A stretch of DNA of 64,000 nucleotides from Spirochaetales bacterium (GCA_016928955.1 JAFGJV010000037.1:34111-98110), one strand, 5' to 3'. Shown: positions 25,239 through 35,433, numbered from the stretch's first letter. Numbers and translations are program-made. Notes: a model not told the origin generated them from the sequence alone.

Positions 25239-25742
25239 ATGGACCTTCATGAAGCATTGGAGACAGCGGCCTTGTATGAAACCCGCATGAGGACCCTGTA
25301 TGAAAACGCGGCCGCTGGCGCGCGCTCGGCGGAGGCTGCCGCCCTGTTCAGGGCCCTGGCCCGCGACGAGGCATCCCACCAGGCGTATATAGCCGAGTTG
25401 GAGCGCCACCTGGAAGGCGGAACCGTGCCGGAGCTTCCGGCCACCACCTTCCGCGCCCGGGAGGCCGCGGACAAGGCCCGCCTGGCAGCCGGCATGCCCG
25501 CTTCGCTTACGGAGCCTGACGGCGGTGAGTTGAGCGCTCTAGAGGAGGCGTCGCGCGCGGAAAAGGAATCCGCGGAATTCTACCGGCGCCTGGCGTCGGA
25601 ACTCCCGCCAGGACCGGCCACCGCCTTTGCCCGCCTTTTGGCCATAGAGGAAGGTCACGGAGCCATTGTGGACGCCGAGCTGGACCTCAGGAGGGCAAGC
25701 GGTTACTGGTTCGACGTCCGCGAATTCGACATGGAGGACTGA
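25239..25742 (+). CDS. Ferritin-like diiron (rubrerythrin-type) protein
   Basis: A 167-residue four-helix protein. Iron-ligand motifs pair as expected: glutamates in ETAALYETRMRTLYE and DEASHQAYI in the first half, EKESAEFYRRL and EEGHGAIVDAEL in the second. There is no rubredoxin domain, so it is a rubrerythrin-fold protein without its own electron-carrying tail. Relatives reduce peroxide or store iron in anaerobes. GGAGGAACC lies just before the ATG. It stands between the ClC gene and the tungstate operon; co-transcription with either is possible but not shown. Confidence 0.85.
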   Translation: MDLHEALETAALYETRMRTLYENAAAGARSAEAAALFRALARDEASHQAYIAELERHLEGGTVPELPATTFRAREAADKARLAAGMPASLTEPDGGELSALEEASRAEKESAEFYRRLASELPPGPATAFARLLAIEEGHGAIVDAELDLRRASGYWFDVREFDMED

Positions 25743-25822
25743 GCCTGGGGCCTTTGACCCGCCCGCCCCTTCCGGGGTACCATGCGCGCGCAAGGCAGGC
25801 GCAGCCTGCCCTCTACCACACA

Positions 25823-25917
25823 CCCGAACCGGGCTTCCTGCACGCTTACGCGATGGAACCCCGGTCGATGGGCCGGCGCGGAAACGCGCCTACCTCCCGC
25901 CCGGTCGCCAAAGGCGT
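25823..25917 (+). promoter_or_regulatory. Probable Moco/tungsten-cofactor riboswitch (moaA motif)
   Basis: The leader of tupA has a CCGG...CCGG hairpin and a GCGCG-GAAA-CGCGC tetraloop hairpin. The segment CTACCTCCCG (25889-25898) and then GCCAAAGGC follow, which resemble the conserved 3' part of the moaA RNA motif as I remember it. The downstream genes, a tungstate transporter and molybdopterin synthesis genes, are the known targets of this class. The exact fold and boundaries are inferred. Confidence 0.5.
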
Positions 25918-25941
25918 CCACAGGGCATAGGAAAGGGAACC

Positions 25942-26778
25942 ATGAACCGCACAGCACGCACCGTCATTGTCGTCGCCCTTATGGCCTTGATCGCGGCCCT
26001 GCCCGCGTTCGCCATGGGGGGCAAGGAAGCACCGGCCAACCCCAAGGTCAGGCTCGCCACCACCACCAGCACGGAAAATTCGGGCCTCCTTGCGTACATC
26101 CTGCCCTACTTCACCGCCGACACGGGGTATACCGTGGACGTGGTGGCCGTGGGCACGGGCGCAGCCCTCAAGCTCGGGGAAAACGCCGACGCGGACATCG
26201 TCCTGGTGCACGCCCGGGCCCTGGAGGACGCCTTCATGGCGGCCGGCCACGGCACGGAGCGCCGGGACGTCATGTACAACGACTTTATCGTCCTGGGGCC
26301 AGCAGCCGACCCCGCGGGCCTTGCCTCCGCCACCGGCGCCGTGGACGCCTTCAAGCGCATAGCCGCCTCAGGGGCAGGCTTCGTGTCGCGCGGGGATAAT
26401 TCTGGCACGGATGTCAAAGAGAAGGACGTTTGGAAGGCAGCTGGCGTGAGCCCCGCTGGCTCCTGGTACAAGGAAGCGGGCCAGGGCATGGAACAAGTCA
26501 TCATCATGGCCGACGGCCTGCAAGCATACACCCTGGCCGACCGGGGTACCTGGCTGGCCATCAAGGACAAATCGTCCCTGGTCATCGCCTATGAAGGCGA
26601 CCCAACGCTGTTCAATCCCTACGGCATCATCACCGTGAACCCCGGGAAAAATCCCGCCATCAACGCCGAGGGCGCCCGGGCCCTGCTCCTGTGGATCACG
26701 TCCAAACGCGGGCAGGAGCTCATAGCGTCGTTCAAAGTGGGCGGAGAAATCCTCTTCTTCCCGGACTACCGGCCGTAA
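25942..26778 (+). CDS. tupA: Tungstate ABC transporter substrate-binding protein
   Basis: A 278-residue exported protein with signal peptide (VIVVALMALIAALPAFAMGG). The mature N-terminus has RLATTTSTENSGLLAYILPYF, the TTTST anion-binding motif of TupA proteins. Other family segments are YNDFIVLGPAADPAG, FVSRGDNSGTDVKEKDVW and YTLADRGTW, all contacts around the oxyanion. TupA binds tungstate and sometimes molybdate with high affinity. AAAGGGA precedes the ATG. It is first in the tupABC-moe/moa operon, just behind the probable riboswitch. A lipobox is not evident. Confidence 0.93.
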   Translation: MNRTARTVIVVALMALIAALPAFAMGGKEAPANPKVRLATTTSTENSGLLAYILPYFTADTGYTVDVVAVGTGAALKLGENADADIVLVHARALEDAFMAAGHGTERRDVMYNDFIVLGPAADPAGLASATGAVDAFKRIAASGAGFVSRGDNSGTDVKEKDVWKAAGVSPAGSWYKEAGQGMEQVIIMADGLQAYTLADRGTWLAIKDKSSLVIAYEGDPTLFNPYGIITVNPGKNPAINAEGARALLLWITSKRGQELIASFKVGGEILFFPDYRP

Positions 26779-26782
26779 ATCC

Positions 26783-27452
26783 GTGGACGCTCTGGGCCAG
26801 GCCCTGTCCCTGCTCGCTACCGGCGACACGGAAACATGGTGGACCGTGGGCACGACCATCCGTTTTGCCCTCTGGTCCACCCTGTTCTCAGCCCTGCCGG
26901 GCGTGCCCCTGGGAGCGGTCCTCTACCTGGGACGCTTCCGGGGCAAGCGGGCCCTGGCCGCCGCCATCAATGCCAGCATGGCCGTGCCCACGGTGGTCAT
27001 CGGCCTTTTCGTGTATTCCTTCATATCCCGTTCGGGACCCTTGGGCTTCCTCAACATCATGTACGAGCCCGCCGGGGTCATCCTGGGGCAGTCGCTCCTG
27101 GCCCTGCCCCTGGCGGCTGCTATGACGCATACGGGCCTCCAGAAGATGGATCCGCGCTACGCGGAGACCCTCCTCACGCTCGGGGCCGGCTTCTGGCGAC
27201 GCCTTTTGGCCATACTGCGGGAGGGGCGCTTTGTGGTCGTGCAGGCCGTGCTGGCCTCTTTCGGGCGGGTAACCGGAGAAGTGGGCGTATCCATGATGCT
27301 GGGAGGCAACATACGCTGGCACACCCGCACCATGACCACGACCATAGCCCTGGACGCAAGCAAGGGCGAGTTCGAGCGGGCCCTTTCTCTGGGCGTTGTG
27401 CTTTTGGCCGTGGCCCTGACGGTCAACGCTCTTTCCCACCTGGCGGCCCGCG

Positions 27453-27460
<8 letters not shown>
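26783..27460 (+). CDS. tupB: Tungstate ABC transporter permease
   Basis: A 225-residue permease starting at GTG 26783, four bases after the tupA stop and without a clear ribosome site, so translation is probably coupled. About five membrane helices are visible. The cytoplasmic coupling loop contains AETLLTLGAGFWRRLLAILREGRF, a version of the EAA motif. The helix VPTVVIGLFVYSFIS and the segment VSMMLGGNIRWHTRTMTTTIALDASKGEFERAL are typical of TupB/WtpB-like permeases. It should form a homodimer with TupC. Confidence 0.92.
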
Positions 27461-28131
<671 letters not shown>

Positions 28132-28148
<17 letters not shown>

Positions 28149-29307
28149 AGCCCTGAAGATCGTGCTGTCGTGCAGGCAACGGCCGCAGGTAGAAACCGTG
28201 CCCCTGGATCAGGCCCTGGGCCGCGTGCTCGCGGCTCCCGTGGCGTCATCCATGGACCAGCCGCCCTTTTCCAAGGCGGCCGTGGACGGTTGGGCCTGGA
28301 ACTCGGAAGCCAGCGGCCTGGCGCCTGAGTCGCTGGCCGTCCGCAACGTCATTGCCGCGGGCGAGTCCGACCAGCGGCCTCTGGGAGCCGGCGAGACGGT
28401 CAAGGTCATGACCGGCGCTCCCCTGCCACCCGGAGCCGACCGCATCCAGAAGGTAGAGTGCGCCCAGGAATCTGACGGCGCGGTGCGCTTTACCAAGCCG
28501 GAGCGCATAGACAACGTCATACAGCGCGGCGAGAACGCCCGCACAGGAGACACCATCGTGTCGCCGCGGCAGCTCGATGCCCAGGATCTGGCCATACTAG
28601 CCGCGGACGGGCGTAACAGAGTGGATGTGGCCGTCCGGCCCGTGGTCGGCGTCCTGTCCACCGGCGCGGAGCTTGCCCAGCCCGGAGAAAACCTCAAGCC
28701 CGGCTGGATATACGACTCCAACCGTACCCAGCTCGCGGCCCACCTGTCCGGAATAGCTGTCATCAGGGACTTTGGAACTCTCCCCGACGACTACGACGCC
28801 ACCCTGGCGGCGGTCGGCTCGGCCCTCAGCCAGTGCGATGTGCTGGTACTGTCCGGAGGGGTATCCATGGGCGACTATGACTACGTGCCCAAAGCCTTGG
28901 TCGCAGCGGGCGTCCGCACCCTGTTCCACGGCGTGGCGGTCAAGCCCGGCAAGCCGACCTTCTTTGGCACGTCAGCAAAGAGCTACGTGTTCGGGCTCCC
29001 GGGCAACCCGGTGTCTGTCTTTGTCAACACCGAGTTCTTGGTCAAACCCCTGCTGTATGGCCTCCAGGGCGTGGAATACCGCGGCCTGTCCGCGCCCGTA
29101 ACCCTCTCGGAAGGCATACGCCGTGGCAGTACCGAGCGGGTGGAGTTCCTTCCTGTCAGCATAGACGCGGACGGCGCCAAACCGGTACCCTACGGCGGCT
29201 CGTCGGCCCTACAGGCTCTGGCCCACGCCTGTGGCTTTGTCAGGCTTGAACAGGGACAGAAAGAAATCAGCGCGGGGAGCGTCGTGCATGTTCGACTCGT
29301 TCGGTAG
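28132..29307 (+). CDS. moeA: Molybdopterin molybdenumtransferase MoeA
   Basis: MoeA inserts the metal oxyanion into adenylylated molybdopterin. The 391-residue protein has the expected order of segments: LDQALGRVLAAPV and PPFSKAAVDGWAW at the N-terminus, VMTGAPLPPGADRIQKVE, then the MoCF-fold domain with GVLSTGAEL, YDSNRTQLAAHL, VLVLSGGVSMGDYDYV and FGLPGNPVSVFVNTEFLVKPLL. The C-terminal domain IV is present. GGAGG precedes the ATG at 28132. In a tungstate operon it probably loads tungsten. Archaea often have two MoeA proteins; only one is here. Confidence 0.95.
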
Positions 29308-30085
29308 GAAAATACATTACCTGCGGATATCGCTGACCGACCGCTGCAACCTGCGCTGCCGCTACTGCATGCCGGCCGAAGGCGTGGCCTGGCTTCCGCA
29401 CGAGCGCATCATGAGCCTTGAGAACATGGCCAAGGTGGCAGGGGCAGCCGCCGCCCTGGGCTTTGACAAAATCCGACTCACCGGAGGAGAACCGCTGGTG
29501 CGTAAAGGCGTCCCCCAGTTCGTGACCATGCTCAGGGACATACCCGGCCTGGACATCATAGCCATGACGACCAACGGGACCCTCCTTGCCCCCCTGGCCG
29601 CCGACCTGGCCCGCCGAGGGCTGTCGTCGGTCAACATATCGCTGGACACCGTGGATCCCGAGCGTTACGCATACGTCACCCGGGGCGGCAGGCTGGACGA
29701 CGCCCTCTGTGGCATACGCGCTGCGCGCGACGCCGGCCTGCCTGTCAAGCTGAACGTGGTGGTCGACCCGTCCCGTGACAGCCGTGACCTGGACGGCGTG
29801 CGGGCCTTTTCCGACGAGTTGGGCTGCGCCGTGCAGACCATACGCCAGTACCGCCTGGACCAGGGCAAGCTGGACGACTTCCATTACGACCGGCCGCCGC
29901 CCTGCGCCCGCTGCAATCGCATACGTCTCCTGGCCACGGGGGAGCTCAAGCCCTGCCTGCACGGCGACGCCGTGGTGCCTGTTGACCTTGACGATCCTGC
30001 CGCCAGCATACGGGCCTGCGTGGCCATGAAACCCGCCCACGGCGGGGCGGCGTCAAACCATAATGTCAGCGCCATTGGAGGATGA
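29288..30085 (+). CDS. moaA: GTP 3',8-cyclase MoaA, short form
   Basis: MoaA starts molybdopterin synthesis by radical rearrangement of GTP. Both Fe-S sites are intact: CNLRCRYC at the N-terminus for the SAM-binding cluster and CARCNRIRLLATGELKPC for the substrate cluster, including the two arginines that bind GTP. The C-terminal double glycine (SAIGG), needed for full activity, is also present. At 265 residues it is about 60 shorter than usual. The missing part lies between LNVVVDPSRD and the second cluster, where MoaA normally has 'vRFIE.MP'. The frame is continuous, so this looks like a shortened form rather than a frameshift. It overlaps moeA by 20 bases. Confidence 0.9.
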   Translation: MFDSFGRKIHYLRISLTDRCNLRCRYCMPAEGVAWLPHERIMSLENMAKVAGAAAALGFDKIRLTGGEPLVRKGVPQFVTMLRDIPGLDIIAMTTNGTLLAPLAADLARRGLSSVNISLDTVDPERYAYVTRGGRLDDALCGIRAARDAGLPVKLNVVVDPSRDSRDLDGVRAFSDELGCAVQTIRQYRLDQGKLDDFHYDRPPPCARCNRIRLLATGELKPCLHGDAVVPVDLDDPAASIRACVAMKPAHGGAASNHNVSAIGG

Positions 30086-30086
30086 T

Positions 30087-30566
30087 ATGGACGACTCAGG
30101 AAAACTCAGCCACGTGGACGCCTCCGGCAAGGCCAGCATGGTGGACGTGTCCGGCAAACCGCGCGTCAAGCGCACCGCCCGGGCCGCGTGCAGCGTGCTG
30201 ATGGCTCCTGCCACCGCCGAGCTCATACGCGCCAACGCCATGGCCAAGGGCGATGTCCTGGCCACGGCGCGCGTGGCCGGCATCTTGGCCGGCAAGAAAG
30301 CCGCCGAGCTCATACCTTTGTGCCATACCATAGAGATAGACCGCATAGCCGTGGAGCTCAGCGTGGGCGCAGACCGCGTGGACATAGAAAGCCTGGCCGT
30401 GTGCGTGGACCGCACCGGCATCGAGATGGAAGCCCTGACCGCCGCGTCCGTGACAGCGTTGACCGTGTGGGACATGTGCAAGGCCGTGGACAAGGGACTC
30501 CGGGTGGACGGCCTCAGGCTCCTGTCCAAGACCAAAGAAGCGGCCGAACCTGGCCGGGTATGCTGA
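30087..30566 (+). CDS. moaC: Cyclic pyranopterin monophosphate synthase MoaC
   Basis: A 159-residue protein with the MoaC segments LSHVDASGKASMVDVSGK, AGILAGKKAAELIPLCHTIEID (catalytic histidine) and TDRTGIEMEALTA-like VDRTGIEMEALTAASVTALTVWDMCKAVDK. The start at 30087 is chosen because GGAGG sits at 30077-30081. It turns the MoaA product into cyclic pyranopterin monophosphate. The next steps need MoaD and MoaE, which are not in this operon. Confidence 0.95.
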   Translation: MDDSGKLSHVDASGKASMVDVSGKPRVKRTARAACSVLMAPATAELIRANAMAKGDVLATARVAGILAGKKAAELIPLCHTIEIDRIAVELSVGADRVDIESLAVCVDRTGIEMEALTAASVTALTVWDMCKAVDKGLRVDGLRLLSKTKEAAEPGRVC

Positions 30567-30590
30567 GGACCTCGGAGAGGAGGCAGTACC

Positions 30591-31058
30591 GTGACCGTTG
30601 CCATCATCACCGTTTCAGACAGGGCCAGCAGGGGCGACTACGAAGACCGCTCGGGCCCGGCCATGGAGACCGCCCTCCTGGCCGCCCTGCCCGCCGTGAC
30701 CATAGAGCGCGACCTTGTGCCTGACGAGCGGGACGCCATCCTGGCGGCCCTTGAGCGCCATGCCGGCGCTGACTGGATATTCACCACCGGAGGCACCGGC
30801 CCAAGCCCGCGCGACGTCACCCCAGAGGCCACGCTGGCCTTTGTGGACCGCCAGATGCCCGGACTGGCCGAATACCTGCGGATCGAGTCGCTCAAGGAAA
30901 CGCCTAACGCGGTGTTCAGCCGCGCCGTCGCCGGCCTCAGGGGCACTACCTACGTGGTGAACGCTCCAGGCTCGGTCAAGGCGGCCGAGCTGTGCGCCAG
31001 GGTATTCGCGCCCCTCCTTGAGCACGGCACGGCCATGGTACGAGGCCAGGGGCACTGA
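30591..31058 (+). CDS. mogA: Molybdopterin adenylyltransferase (MogA/MoaB type)
   Basis: A 155-residue single-domain MoCF protein starting at GTG 30591 behind GAGAGGAGG. It contains IITVSDRASRGDYEDRSGPAM, IFTTGGTGPSPRDVTPEAT and the C-terminal VVNAPGSVKAAELCARVFAPLLEH. It adenylylates molybdopterin before MoeA inserts metal. MogA and MoaB are hard to separate by eye; MogA is used for the role. It is the last gene of the operon; the ABC-F gene converges from the other strand 4 bases later. Confidence 0.9.
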   Translation: MTVAIITVSDRASRGDYEDRSGPAMETALLAALPAVTIERDLVPDERDAILAALERHAGADWIFTTGGTGPSPRDVTPEATLAFVDRQMPGLAEYLRIESLKETPNAVFSRAVAGLRGTTYVVNAPGSVKAAELCARVFAPLLEHGTAMVRGQGH

Positions 31059-31062
31059 TCCC

Positions 31063-32943
31063 CTAGTCCGCGGCGCCCCAGCGCTTCCACAGTTCGTCCA
31101 GCCCGCGAGCGCAGTCGTCTAGCTCGGCGGCCAGGCGTTTGGCATCGGCAAAGCGCCCGTGCTCGATGGCCAGGGCGGCCTTTCGCTCCAGGTCCGAGCG
31201 CCTGCGCTCCAGCTCGCCTATGCGCCGGTCGTAGTCCGCGTCCTTGTCCGCCCAGCTCCCGGCACCTCCTGTCCCTGCCTTGCGCGCGCGGGCCCGGCCG
31301 TCCAGTTCGGCCGCCTGGGCAAGCTTCGGCCGCGCCACGGCGCCAACGTCCCGCCACCACTCGGAGAAGCTGCCTTCATACTCAACAAAGCGTTTGTCTT
31401 CAATGAAAACCACCCTGCCGGCCACTTTTTCCAAGAAATAGCGGTCATGGGACACCACCAGGACCGTGCCCTCAAAGGCGTCTAGGGCGTCCTCCACAGC
31501 CTCCCTGGTGGGTATGTCCAGGTGGTTGGTCGGCTCGTCCAGGACCAGGAAGTTGGCTCGCTGTGCCGAAGCCCGGGCCAACTGCAGTCGGTTGAGCTCG
31601 CCGCCGGACAGGGAGCCGCAGGCCTTGTCCAGATCGTCCCAGCCAAACAGGAAGGTGGACAGGTGCTTGAACACGTCCGCCCGCGTGGGTAGCCATTTCA
31701 GGAAGGCGTCCTCAACGCTCAGGGCGGGGTCGAACACGCCCTGGTCCTGGGCGCAGTAACCCAGCCGCATGCTGGGGCCCACGCGTAGCGTATCGTCGTC
31801 CCAGGAGCCCCGTTCCACCAGGTCGCGTATGAAGCTGGTCTTGCCCGACCCGTTGGGTCCCACCAGGGCGACACGCTCCCCGTTCAGGATGGTGAAACCC
31901 GAGTCCTTGAGGATGACCGTGTCGCCATAGGCCTTGGCGTACGAGTGCACGTCCACCGCCAGGTCGGCCTTGGACGCCTCGCCCTGGAAACTGACCCTGG
32001 CGTCCTGCGTGCCCAGGTCCGGCCGCTGTTCAGCGTTCTCCCGCTCACGCGCCAGCTGGCTGCGCCTGGCGCGCAGGCGGCGGCCCCAGGCGGGGTCGGG
32101 CCTGGCCCGCGCTATCTGCTCGAACTTCTTGACGAGGGCTTCCAGGCGCTCGAGTTTCTTGCGGTCGGCCTGCCAGCGCTGGCCCTGACCGGCGGATTCC
32201 CTGAGCCTGGCCAGCCGGTAGGCCGAGTAATTGCCCGACCAGCGGGTAACGCACCGGTTCTCGATCTCGAAAACGCTGTCCACAACACGATCCAGAAGCC
32301 TGCGGTCGTGCGACACCATGAGCACGGCGCAGGGCAGGCCGGCCAGATAGTCCTCCAACCAGGCCAGCCCTGCCACGTCCAGGTGGTTGCCCGGCTCGTC
32401 CAGGAGAAGGAGGTCAGGTCTGCCCATCATGGCCCGGGCCAGGGCGAGGACGTTTTTCTCGCCGCCGGACAGGCTCAGGGCAGGAGTATGTTCCCGGCCG
32501 CCCAGGCCGATGCGCCCCAGGAGCCGTACGGCCATGTCCTCGGCCTGGTCCCCGTCAATCGCGTCATAGTCGTCGCGCAGGGCGGCGTATGCCTCCATGG
32601 CCCGGTCCGCGCGCTCAGGATCGGCCATGGCTTCTCCTAGGCGCTCGAGCTCGGCCCTCATGGATAGCGCGTCGCGGCAGATATACTGGGCGCCTGTCTC
32701 GTCGTCCAGAAAATCGGGCGGCTTCTGCGGCACATAGCCCAGCCTGAGGCCGGGGGCTTTCAGGATCCGGCCGGAAAAGTCGTCGTCCAGACCCGCCAGT
32801 ATGCGTATCAGGGTGGTTTTCCCGCAGCCATTGCGCCCCACGATTCCGTATTTGTGGCCGCTCTCCATGGCCATGGCCACGTCTTCGAACAATGGAAGTC
32901 CGCCAAAATCCTTGCGCAGGCCGCGCGTTTCAAGCAGTGACAT
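31063..32943 (-). CDS. ABC-F family ATPase (Uup/YdiF-like)
   Basis: A 626-residue soluble protein with two ATPase domains and no membrane segment. The first has GRNGCGKTT, LSLSGGEKNVLALARAM and LLLLDEPGNHLDV; the second has GPNGSGKTS, SLSGGELNRLQLARAS and LVLDEPTNHLDI. The linker of about 80 charged residues lies between, and a C-terminal coiled coil (YDRRIGELERRRSDLERKAALA) follows. ABC-F proteins act on the ribosome as translation factors or antibiotic protectors. The coiled-coil tail points to the Uup/YdiF group. The start has only a weak AGGG. Confidence 0.9.
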   Translation of the reverse strand: MSLLETRGLRKDFGGLPLFEDVAMAMESGHKYGIVGRNGCGKTTLIRILAGLDDDFSGRILKAPGLRLGYVPQKPPDFLDDETGAQYICRDALSMRAELERLGEAMADPERADRAMEAYAALRDDYDAIDGDQAEDMAVRLLGRIGLGGREHTPALSLSGGEKNVLALARAMMGRPDLLLLDEPGNHLDVAGLAWLEDYLAGLPCAVLMVSHDRRLLDRVVDSVFEIENRCVTRWSGNYSAYRLARLRESAGQGQRWQADRKKLERLEALVKKFEQIARARPDPAWGRRLRARRSQLARERENAEQRPDLGTQDARVSFQGEASKADLAVDVHSYAKAYGDTVILKDSGFTILNGERVALVGPNGSGKTSFIRDLVERGSWDDDTLRVGPSMRLGYCAQDQGVFDPALSVEDAFLKWLPTRADVFKHLSTFLFGWDDLDKACGSLSGGELNRLQLARASAQRANFLVLDEPTNHLDIPTREAVEDALDAFEGTVLVVSHDRYFLEKVAGRVVFIEDKRFVEYEGSFSEWWRDVGAVARPKLAQAAELDGRARARKAGTGGAGSWADKDADYDRRIGELERRRSDLERKAALAIEHGRFADAKRLAAELDDCARGLDELWKRWGAAD

Positions 32944-32988
32944 AGCTGTGCCCTTTCATACAGCGGCGCGATCCCATCCCGATCCGCA

Positions 32989-33023
32989 TAAAAAAACCGC
33001 GCGGTCCGGGAAGGGCCGCGCGG
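32989..33023 (-). terminator. Terminator of the antiporter gene
   Basis: CCGCGCGGTCC and GGGCCGCGCGG (32997-33023) pair with one wobble. On the minus strand the stem is followed by seven or more T residues. It lies about 180 bases beyond the antiporter stop and just upstream of the ABC-F start. Confidence 0.75.
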
Positions 33024-33082
33024 CGCAGGTTTCGATATCTGAATATCTCAAATATCTCCAATTCCTAGCCCGGACGGACCTA

Positions 33083-33131
33083 TCCTGTGGGCACCAGCCG
33101 CTCCGGTAGAGCGGACTGAACATACACAGGA
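33083..33131. other. Nested hairpin between ABC-F and antiporter genes
   Basis: TCCTGTG (33083-33089) and CACAGGA (33125-33131) enclose a second stem, CCGCTC-CGGTA-GAGCGG. It lies in the 3' trailer of the antiporter mRNA or the leader of the ABC-F mRNA. ABC-F genes are often controlled by leader structures, but no leader peptide is obvious. Confidence 0.4.
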
Positions 33132-33206
33132 CAGATACTGTCCAAACCGAATGGATATCATAACACGACTATACCACGGAGCCGCCCGGCGGGCAAGCGC
33201 AGTCGC

Positions 33207-35339
33207 TTACAACCCAAGCAGGAGCCCCAGTTCGTCCTCGCTGGTTGCGTCCAGCACATCCTGCCGGCGGGTATCGTCGCCCAGAGCCCTGCCTATGTCG
33301 GCCAGAAACTGCAGATGGGCCTCTGGATGGCTCTTGCTGGACACCGACAGCACGACGATGGTTGTCGGCTGACCGTCCAGGGAGCGGAAATCCATGCCCC
33401 CGCGCTTGATGCCTATGGCCGCTGCCAGCTCGTCCACGCCATCGGTCTTGGCGTGCGGCAGGGCGATGCCGTTCTGCATGCCCGTACTCATGGCATGCTC
33501 TCGCTCGAGCACGTCCTTCTCCACTCTGGCCACATCGTTCACGCGGCCCGCCTTGTGCAGGGCGGCCAGAAGTTCCTTGATGACCTCTTCCTTGGTGGCG
33601 CCTTTAAGATCCAGGATGATGCACGAGCGGTCTATCACGCGGGCGCCATGGGCTGTCAGCGGAGCCGCCTCGCCCTCTCCGACCGCCTGTATGGCGGCGG
33701 GATCGAATTCGTTCTTGAGCTGCTCAAAACTCTGGTTGAGCGACGCTACCGCCTCGAACACGGCCGTTCTCACCATGGGCATGGACGACACGGGAGCCTG
33801 GACCCCCAGCGATGTGCCTTCCAGCCTAACCGAGAAGGCCATGTCCTCCTTGCGCACCTGGGTGATGCCTTCCTCTATGTCCATGGTCCTTATGTAGAAG
33901 CCCTCGGACTGGAGCTGGTGGCTCATGGTATCGGTTACCAGAAGGGCCAGGTCTTCGGACGGAAAGTCAAAGTCGTGGGACAGGGAGTCGCCGCCCACCG
34001 TGGCCTTTCTGGTGCCCGGAGCGCCGGAACCCAGCGTCAGGTTGAGGAGAAAGGGAGCCACGACGGTGGTTAGGAGGGTCATCATGATGGCCATGCCAAA
34101 GGTGCCGCCGTCCAGGATGCCCGCAGACATGCCTATGCCAGCTATGATCAAGGCCACCTCGCCGCGGGGCACCATACCGGCGCCTATGCGCAGGGCCCCA
34201 CGCCGGTTGAAGCCGACGAACAAGGCCGGGATGCCGCAGCCTACGATTTTTGCCAGCACGGCCAGAACCGTGAAGACAAGGCCACCGACGATGACTTTGG
34301 GCGTGACCAGCTGGCTGATGTCGACCATCATGCCCATGACCGCGAAGAAAATTGGCACAAAAAATTCGTACAGGACGTGCAGTTTCTCGATGATGATGTG
34401 GCTGATGTCGGTCTTTGACAAGGACAGACCCATGATGTACGCGCCGATTATCATGGCCAGGCCTTCCTTCTCAAAGAAGCCCGCCAGGATGAGGGCCAGG
34501 CCCAGGGACAGGATGGCAAAGGCGCTGGCGTGCTTGAAGCGCTTCAGGAAGCCCGCTATGCGCTTGGCCAGGGCCAGCCCCAGCACCGTAAAGCCCAGCC
34601 ACAGGCCAAAAGCCTTGGCCGCTATCAAGCCCACCGTGCCCCACTCGAGCCCGCCGCCGGCCGCCGCCCCTATGGCCGCTATGCCCATGACCACGGCCAG
34701 GAACACGATGCCCAGCACGTCGTCGAACACGGCCGCGGCCAGTATGGTTACGCCCTCGGGGCTGTCCATTTTCTTGCGGTCGCTCAGGATGCGCGCCGTT
34801 ATGCCCACGGACGTGGCCGTGGACATGATGCCCAGGAACAGGTTGCCCGGCGCCATGAAGCCCCCGCCCATCAGGACCATGCCCAGAACGTCGCCCACGG
34901 CAAAGGACAGGATGACGCCGCCAAGGCCGACAACGCCACCGGCCACCGAGTATTTAATGAACAGCGACAGGTCCGTTTCCAGGCCGGATACAAACAGCAA
35001 AATGATGGACGCTATGGTTGCCAGGCCGTACAGGACGGGACTGATGGGCAGTTCAGCGCCAACGGCACCGGTGGCAAAGAGGCCTTCCGGAAAACCGGGC
35101 AGAGGTATGCCTCCCAGCGCGAACGGGCCTATGATGATGCCGGCCAACAGCTCGCCCAGCACGGACGGCATACGCAGTTTTTGGGCGGCAATGCTCCCGA
35201 GCTTGACCATGAACAGGACCACGCCCACTTCCAGCACCAGGGCAGTCTGGACACCCATAATGTCCGACGAGCCCGAGGCGAAGGCCGGGAGGGAGGTGAA
35301 GAGGAAGCACAGGATAGATAGCGGGATACGACGGCTCAT
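33207..35339 (-). CDS. CPA2-type cation/proton antiporter with PTS EIIA-like domain
   Basis: A 710-residue protein. An N-terminal signal-like helix is followed by about a dozen membrane helices, with the CPA2 segments LRMPSVLGELLAGIIIGP, LFVSGLETDLSLF, and AAAVFDDVLGIVFLAV with the acidic pair used for ion exchange. A cytoplasmic region of about 150 residues comes next. From roughly residue 565 a PTS EIIA type-2 domain follows, with the phosphorylatable histidine in GIALPHAKTDG. Such fusions suggest antiport controlled by sugar-PTS phosphorylation or by a related signal; no PTS genes are in the window. AGGAG precedes the ATG at 35339. Confidence 0.88.
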   Translation of the reverse strand: MSRRIPLSILCFLFTSLPAFASGSSDIMGVQTALVLEVGVVLFMVKLGSIAAQKLRMPSVLGELLAGIIIGPFALGGIPLPGFPEGLFATGAVGAELPISPVLYGLATIASIILLFVSGLETDLSLFIKYSVAGGVVGLGGVILSFAVGDVLGMVLMGGGFMAPGNLFLGIMSTATSVGITARILSDRKKMDSPEGVTILAAAVFDDVLGIVFLAVVMGIAAIGAAAGGGLEWGTVGLIAAKAFGLWLGFTVLGLALAKRIAGFLKRFKHASAFAILSLGLALILAGFFEKEGLAMIIGAYIMGLSLSKTDISHIIIEKLHVLYEFFVPIFFAVMGMMVDISQLVTPKVIVGGLVFTVLAVLAKIVGCGIPALFVGFNRRGALRIGAGMVPRGEVALIIAGIGMSAGILDGGTFGMAIMMTLLTTVVAPFLLNLTLGSGAPGTRKATVGGDSLSHDFDFPSEDLALLVTDTMSHQLQSEGFYIRTMDIEEGITQVRKEDMAFSVRLEGTSLGVQAPVSSMPMVRTAVFEAVASLNQSFEQLKNEFDPAAIQAVGEGEAAPLTAHGARVIDRSCIILDLKGATKEEVIKELLAALHKAGRVNDVARVEKDVLEREHAMSTGMQNGIALPHAKTDGVDELAAAIGIKRGGMDFRSLDGQPTTIVVLSVSSKSHPEAHLQFLADIGRALGDDTRRQDVLDATSEDELGLLLGL

Positions 35340-35405
35340 AGGGACTCCTCACATCTGGTCGCACAGGGCGCAACACAGCGTCAAAAACCGCAACCGATGC
35401 GATAG

Positions 35406-35433
35406 AGTATGGTATTTTGATAAAAAAATGCAA
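35406..35433 (-). promoter_or_regulatory. Promoter of the antiporter gene
   Basis: On the minus strand TTGCAT (35428-35433) and CATACT (35406-35411) are 16 bases apart, with an AT-rich spacer, about 67 bases before the ATG. Confidence 0.5.

Noticed and set aside
29700..29950. Frameshift as the cause of the short MoaA
   Set aside because: One open frame contains both cysteine clusters and the GG tail, so a simple frameshift does not explain the missing segment. An in-frame deletion remains possible.
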